A stretch of DNA of 64,000 bases from positions 868,001 through 932,000 of the forward strand of contig CAJXLT010000001.1 of NCBI GenBank assembly GCA_913056365.1, in the 5' to 3' direction. A model generated the notes under the pieces. The model saw only the letters and a program-made list of their open reading frames with translations. It was not told the origin of the DNA and did not search any database. Source of the DNA: an uncultured Paenibacillaceae bacterium (GTDB lineage: Bacteria; Bacillota; Bacilli; Paenibacillales; K13). The first letter of the stretch is position 1; each line of letters starts with the position of its first letter. This document shows positions 60,754 to 64,000 of the stretch, in pieces. Made by a program: the position numbers and the translations under genes.

Positions 60754-61146
60754 ATGGCTGCTGAAATTGAAGGGGTATCCCATTTGGATCGCAATGAATT
60801 GGCGGAGCTGCTGGACGACCCAGCTAAGTCCGATGTGTGTGTGGTAGATGTGAGAGAACCGGAGGAATTTATTTCTGGACATATACCGGGTGTTCCCTTA
60901 ATACCGATGGGTCATATTCCAGAGCTGGTGGAGCATCTGGATAAGTCTGCAGAGTACGTGTTTATATGCCGCAGCGGGCAACGAAGCCTCAATGTGGCCA
61001 AGTATCTTCAGATGAACGGAATTGAGAAGGTACATAATTTCTTGGGCGGTATGCTAGGCTGGGATGGCGAATTATCATACGGACCGGAAGGGATCGTGGA
61101 TGAGTTTTCCATGGACAAGCTAGCAAGAAAGCCTGACAACAGCTAA
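60754..61146 (+). CDS. Rhodanese-like protein
   Basis: A 130-residue single-domain sulfurtransferase with active Cys72 in ICRSGQRS and the CH2-like start VVDVREPEEFISGHIPG. The C-terminal extension (PEGIVDEFSMDKLARKPDNS) is unusual but short. It sits 13 bp before the cysteine synthase gene on the same strand, consistent with a role in cysteine or sulfane-sulfur handling. AGGAGG is 13 bases before the ATG, rather far. Confidence 0.88.
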   Translation: MAAEIEGVSHLDRNELAELLDDPAKSDVCVVDVREPEEFISGHIPGVPLIPMGHIPELVEHLDKSAEYVFICRSGQRSLNVAKYLQMNGIEKVHNFLGGMLGWDGELSYGPEGIVDEFSMDKLARKPDNS

Positions 61147-61159
61147 GGGGTTGCACAGT

Positions 61160-62089
61160 ATGTGTCCACGTATGGTCAACGCGATTTACGAAATTATCGG
61201 TGATACGCCAGCTGTACGGTTGAACCGAATGCTGCATCACGCGGCTGCTGAGGTATATGTAAAGCTGGAATATATGAATCCTAGCGGCAGCGTCAAGGAT
61301 CGCGCTGCTTACAACTTGATTGCGGAAGCGGAGAAGCAGGGATTGCTGCAAGCTGGTTCGACGATCATTGAGCCGACTAGCGGGAATACGGGGATCGGGT
61401 TGGCGATGAATGCTGCTGCCAAAGGCTATAAGGCCATTCTTGTCATGCCTGATAATATGACGAAGGAGCGGATTAATTTGCTCCGAGCTTATGGCGCTGA
61501 GGTGGTGCTGACACCAGCAGCAGAACGCATGCCGGGCGCTATCGCGAAAGCGCAGGAGCTGCGTGACACCATTGCAGGCAGCTTCATTCCGCAGCAATTC
61601 GAGAACAAGGCTAATCCAGACATTCATCGCAAGACGACAGCCTTGGAAATATTGGAGCAGATGGATGGTCGGCTGGATGGATTCGTCGCTACTTCGGGTA
61701 CGGGCGGGACGATTACGGGAACAGGCGAGATGCTGAAGCAGCATTTGCCTGAGCTGATCGTGCATGTAGTCGAGCCGCAAGGCTCACCTGTGCTGTCCGG
61801 CGGCAAGCCTGGCTCACATAAGCTGGTAGGGACAAGTCCAGGCTTCATTCCGCAGATTTTGAACACTTCGGTATATGACCGGATTGTTCAGGTGGCAGAT
61901 GAGGATGCGCTGTCTACGACCCGGCAACTCGCACGATCGGAAGGGCTGTTGCTAGGTCCCTCATCTGGTGCATCGGTATGGGCGGCGATGCAGCTTGCCA
62001 AGGAGCTCGGTCCAGACAAGCGTATAGTGTGCATAGCGCCGGATACAGGAGAAAGGTATATGAGTCTACCGGGATTATTCGACGATTAG
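61160..62089 (+). CDS. cysK: Cysteine synthase / O-acetylserine sulfhydrylase (CysK type)
   Basis: A 309-residue fold-type II PLP enzyme. Lys46 in PSGSVKDR binds PLP; TSGNTGIGLA and GTGGTITGTG bind the substrate and phosphate. It makes cysteine from O-acetylserine and sulfide. ATG 61160 is chosen (AAGGGG 9 bases ahead); TTG 61151 is adjacent to that site. Directly after the rhodanese gene, so a small sulfur operon. Substrate range (CysK versus CysM type) cannot be fixed from sequence. Confidence 0.9.
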   Translation: MCPRMVNAIYEIIGDTPAVRLNRMLHHAAAEVYVKLEYMNPSGSVKDRAAYNLIAEAEKQGLLQAGSTIIEPTSGNTGIGLAMNAAAKGYKAILVMPDNMTKERINLLRAYGAEVVLTPAAERMPGAIAKAQELRDTIAGSFIPQQFENKANPDIHRKTTALEILEQMDGRLDGFVATSGTGGTITGTGEMLKQHLPELIVHVVEPQGSPVLSGGKPGSHKLVGTSPGFIPQILNTSVYDRIVQVADEDALSTTRQLARSEGLLLGPSSGASVWAAMQLAKELGPDKRIVCIAPDTGERYMSLPGLFDD

Positions 62090-62205
62090 TTTATGAGGAT
62101 ATCAGCTGCAGCTGGAGAGCGATCGTTGGAGAAATTTAAGTGCATGACTCCTTTGTAAGGACTACGTAAGCAGTGAACTGGAGAACATAGGGAGGAGATG
62201 CATCG

Positions 62206-63036
62206 ATGAAGCTGTCCTTTACGACACTAGCATGCCCGAGCTGGGATCTGGATACGATCGTCAAGCAAGCGGTGATCGCGGGATTCGACGGTGTAGATTT
62301 TCGCGGATTGCAGCAGCAGATGCATGTATATGAATTACCGGCATTCACCTCATCATTGGAGCGAACGATTCGTACATTTCAAGAAGCGCAACTGGAGCTT
62401 TCTTGCTTCTCCAGCTCTGTCCACTTGTTCCCGCATGAGAAGCAGGAGCAGAATGTGCGGGAGATACAGGCATATGCCGAGCTCTGCCAACGATTTCAGA
62501 CGAAATATATTCGGGTATTCGGCGGTGATATAGAGGGAACTGAACGGAGTCGAGCGATTGAGGTAACGGCTCAACACTTGAAGGTACTGGCAGACATAGC
62601 ATCTGGCTATGGGGTGAAGCTGCTACTCGAAACACATGACGATTGGACAGATTGTCGTGATGTTCGGTCCATATTAGAAGCAGCAAATCACGAAGCTGTT
62701 GCTGTATTATGGGACGTTCATCACCCCTATCGCACGATCGGGGAAAATCCGGAACATACCTGGGATAAATTGGGACGATGGATCGCCTATACGCATTGGA
62801 AGGATTCATACTTGGACGAGTCACAGAAGTTTGGCCATCGCTATTGTCTGATGGGTGAAGGGGACTTGCCGTTGCAATCGATCTACAACTTGTGTCAGGA
62901 ACAGAAATATGACGGCTGGTATACGTTAGAATGGGAAAAAAGATGGCATCCTGATATCGAAGAGCCGGAGATCGCCTTGCCCCAATATGTAGCCTATATG
63001 AAGAAGCTTGCCAAGTCGAACCTGCATGAAGAATGA
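62206..63036 (+). CDS. Sugar phosphate isomerase/epimerase-like TIM barrel
   Basis: A 276-residue xylose-isomerase-like barrel with likely metal ligands in LLLETHDD (Glu), LWDVHHPY (Asp), AYTHWKD (His) and LEWEKRW (Glu). It shares its fold with the AsbF-like protein at 52965 but is clearly different in sequence (no HVHVKN or NFDAYH motif). Its place is between the sulfur genes and a nucleoside-binding lipoprotein. Possible functions include keto-sugar or inositol isomerisation; none can be assigned. GGGAGGAG precedes the ATG. Confidence 0.82.
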   Translation: MKLSFTTLACPSWDLDTIVKQAVIAGFDGVDFRGLQQQMHVYELPAFTSSLERTIRTFQEAQLELSCFSSSVHLFPHEKQEQNVREIQAYAELCQRFQTKYIRVFGGDIEGTERSRAIEVTAQHLKVLADIASGYGVKLLLETHDDWTDCRDVRSILEAANHEAVAVLWDVHHPYRTIGENPEHTWDKLGRWIAYTHWKDSYLDESQKFGHRYCLMGEGDLPLQSIYNLCQEQKYDGWYTLEWEKRWHPDIEEPEIALPQYVAYMKKLAKSNLHEE

Positions 63037-63096
63037 CAGAATAATTGGCAAATCTAGCGATGCTGTAAGCGCAACTGCTGAGCGTGCAAAAATCTA

Positions 63097-63125
63097 TTGA
63101 AAATGACAAGTTTTGCGCATATAGT
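63097..63125 (+). promoter_or_regulatory. Promoter of the BMP-family lipoprotein gene
   Basis: TTGAAA (63097-63102), 17-base spacer, TATAGT (63120-63125), about 57 bases before the ATG at 63182. Confidence 0.6.
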
Positions 63126-63181
63126 AGATATAGGTTTTCGTAGATTTACAAGATGTTAATATGATGAAGGGGGCATGAGGA

Positions 63182-64000
63182 ATGAAGAAAACAATGATTT
63201 TGCTTGCACTTGTGGCTATGTTCGGCTCATTGCTGGCTGGCTGCGGCAGCGCCAATGACGGCGGTGCTAACGGAGGGAATGGAGGAAATACAGGAGGAGA
63301 AGCGGCTGGGTTCAAGGTAGGTATGGTAACCGATGCCGGCACGATTGACGACAAGTCCTTCAACCAAGGTACATGGGAAGGCATTAAGCAAGCTGCAGAA
63401 GAATTCAATCTGGATTCGAAGTACTTGAAGCCTGCTGGCACAACTGAGGCTGAGTATATGAAGGAAATCGGCAACTTGTATGATGCGGGCTTCAAGTTCA
63501 TCGTCACGCCGGGCTTCAAGTTCGAAACATCCATCTTCCAAGCACAGGACAAATATGAGGATGCCAAGTTCATTCTGATTGACGGGTTCCCGCACAACGG
63601 CGATTTCAATGCAGTGGTGAATGACAATACGGTATCGATCTTCTTCGCGGAGCATGAATCTGGATTCCTCGCTGGCGTAGCAACTGCAGTTGAACTGCAA
63701 GAAGGCGAGGCTGGATTTATCGGGGGAATGGAAATCCCAGCTGTACAGAAGTTCAATTGGGGCTTCCAGCAAGGACTTGCCTATGCGAATGACAACCTCG
63801 GTACGAATATTAGCTTGAAGCCAGAGAATGTAGTCTATGAAGGTAGCTTCGATAATTCGGCCGCAGGCGGTCAACTAGCTGCTCAGATGTATGATCGCGG
63901 CGTCAACGTAATCTTCTGCGCAGCAGGCGGTGTCGGCATCGGTGCGATCAGTGAAGCGAAGACTCGTGTTCAATCTGGAGAAGAAGTATGGATCGTCGGC
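63182..64000 (+). CDS. BMP-family ABC transporter substrate-binding lipoprotein, cut by right edge
   Basis: The frame stays open to the window end, giving 273 codons. ATG follows AGGGGG. The signal peptide MKKTMILLALVAMFGSLLAG ends at Cys21 of the lipobox (LAGC), followed by a Gly/Asn linker. The mature part shows VGMVTDAGTIDDKSFNQGTW, TPGFKFE and FIGGMEIPAVQKFNWGFQ, typical of BMP/Med/PnrA-type nucleoside-binding proteins. Partner ATPase and permease genes, if present, would follow outside the window. Confidence 0.9.
   Translation, partial: MKKTMILLALVAMFGSLLAGCGSANDGGANGGNGGNTGGEAAGFKVGMVTDAGTIDDKSFNQGTWEGIKQAAEEFNLDSKYLKPAGTTEAEYMKEIGNLYDAGFKFIVTPGFKFETSIFQAQDKYEDAKFILIDGFPHNGDFNAVVNDNTVSIFFAEHESGFLAGVATAVELQEGEAGFIGGMEIPAVQKFNWGFQQGLAYANDNLGTNISLKPENVVYEGSFDNSAAGGQLAAQMYDRGVNVIFCAAGGVGIGAISEAKTRVQSGEEVWIVG

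Noticed and set aside
60989-61780. 263-codon minus-strand frame over rhodanese and cysteine synthase genes
   Set aside because: Both genes on the other strand are well supported by motifs; this frame spans two genes and has no ribosome site.
63227-63874. Minus-strand frame of 215 codons near the right edge
   Set aside because: It lies opposite the BMP-family lipoprotein gene, which has a promoter, ribosome site, signal peptide and lipobox.

Overview
The window comes from a low-to-mid GC Gram-positive spore former, most likely Paenibacillus or a close relative. The evidence is strong AGGAGG-type ribosome sites, frequent TTG/GTG starts, a CotF-type spore coat protein, YesM/YesN-type two-component regulators paired with an LplB/YtcP-type sugar transporter, a GH67/GH8 aldouronate locus, and palindromic intergenic repeats. 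No rRNA, tRNA, CRISPR array, IS element or prophage was seen. The assignment rests on protein and motif recognition from memory; no search was run.

Layout. 1-21 kb is mostly housekeeping and hypothetical genes: a truncated EamA transporter, small unknown proteins, alpha/beta hydrolases, two overlapping ABC-F genes behind an attenuator-like leader, a VOC protein, an M48 membrane protease, the coat protein, a large membrane-anchored hydrolase, a tandem P-loop ATPase, topoisomerase III and an aldo/keto reductase. 21.2-32.7 kb is an aldouronate (methylglucuronoxylose) locus: AraC-type response regulator, sensor kinase, binding lipoprotein, two permeases, GH67 alpha-glucuronidase, GH8 exo-oligoxylanase and a methyltransferase. 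33.2-44.2 kb is a probable sugar-acid catabolic region (RraA-like protein, LDH2-type dehydrogenase, Fe-ADH, ALDH, hydroxyacid dehydrogenase, glycerate kinase) with a ribose-type ABC transporter; a near-consensus promoter with a LacI-like palindrome drives its first part. A second topoisomerase III gene (44.2-46.4 kb) is convergent with it.

46.6-59.9 kb is the most interesting part, an apparently undescribed biosynthetic gene cluster. In order it holds an atypical LuxR-type regulator with Trp at the phospho-acceptor position, a DHA2 exporter, an ACP, a ketosynthase, a half-length chain-length-factor-like KS with Gln in place of Cys, an acyl/aryl-AMP ligase, a second ACP, an AsbF-like 3-dehydroshikimate dehydratase, a FabZ-like dehydratase, a 2-deoxy-scyllo-inosose synthase (BtrC-like), a DOI aminotransferase (BtrS-like), a GT4 glycosyltransferase, and two BtrH-like papain-fold acyltransferase candidates. 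From MFS to the last gene all run on the + strand, mostly with 1-23 bp overlaps. The inferred logic is that a 3,4-dihydroxybenzoyl starter is loaded on an ACP, extended and dehydrated by a type II (aryl-polyene-like) system, then transferred to 2-deoxy-scyllo-inosamine or its glycoside.

59.9-64 kb holds an intergenic block of 121-bp tandem repeats, a rhodanese/cysteine synthase pair, a TIM-barrel isomerase-like protein, and the start of a BMP-family lipoprotein cut by the right edge.
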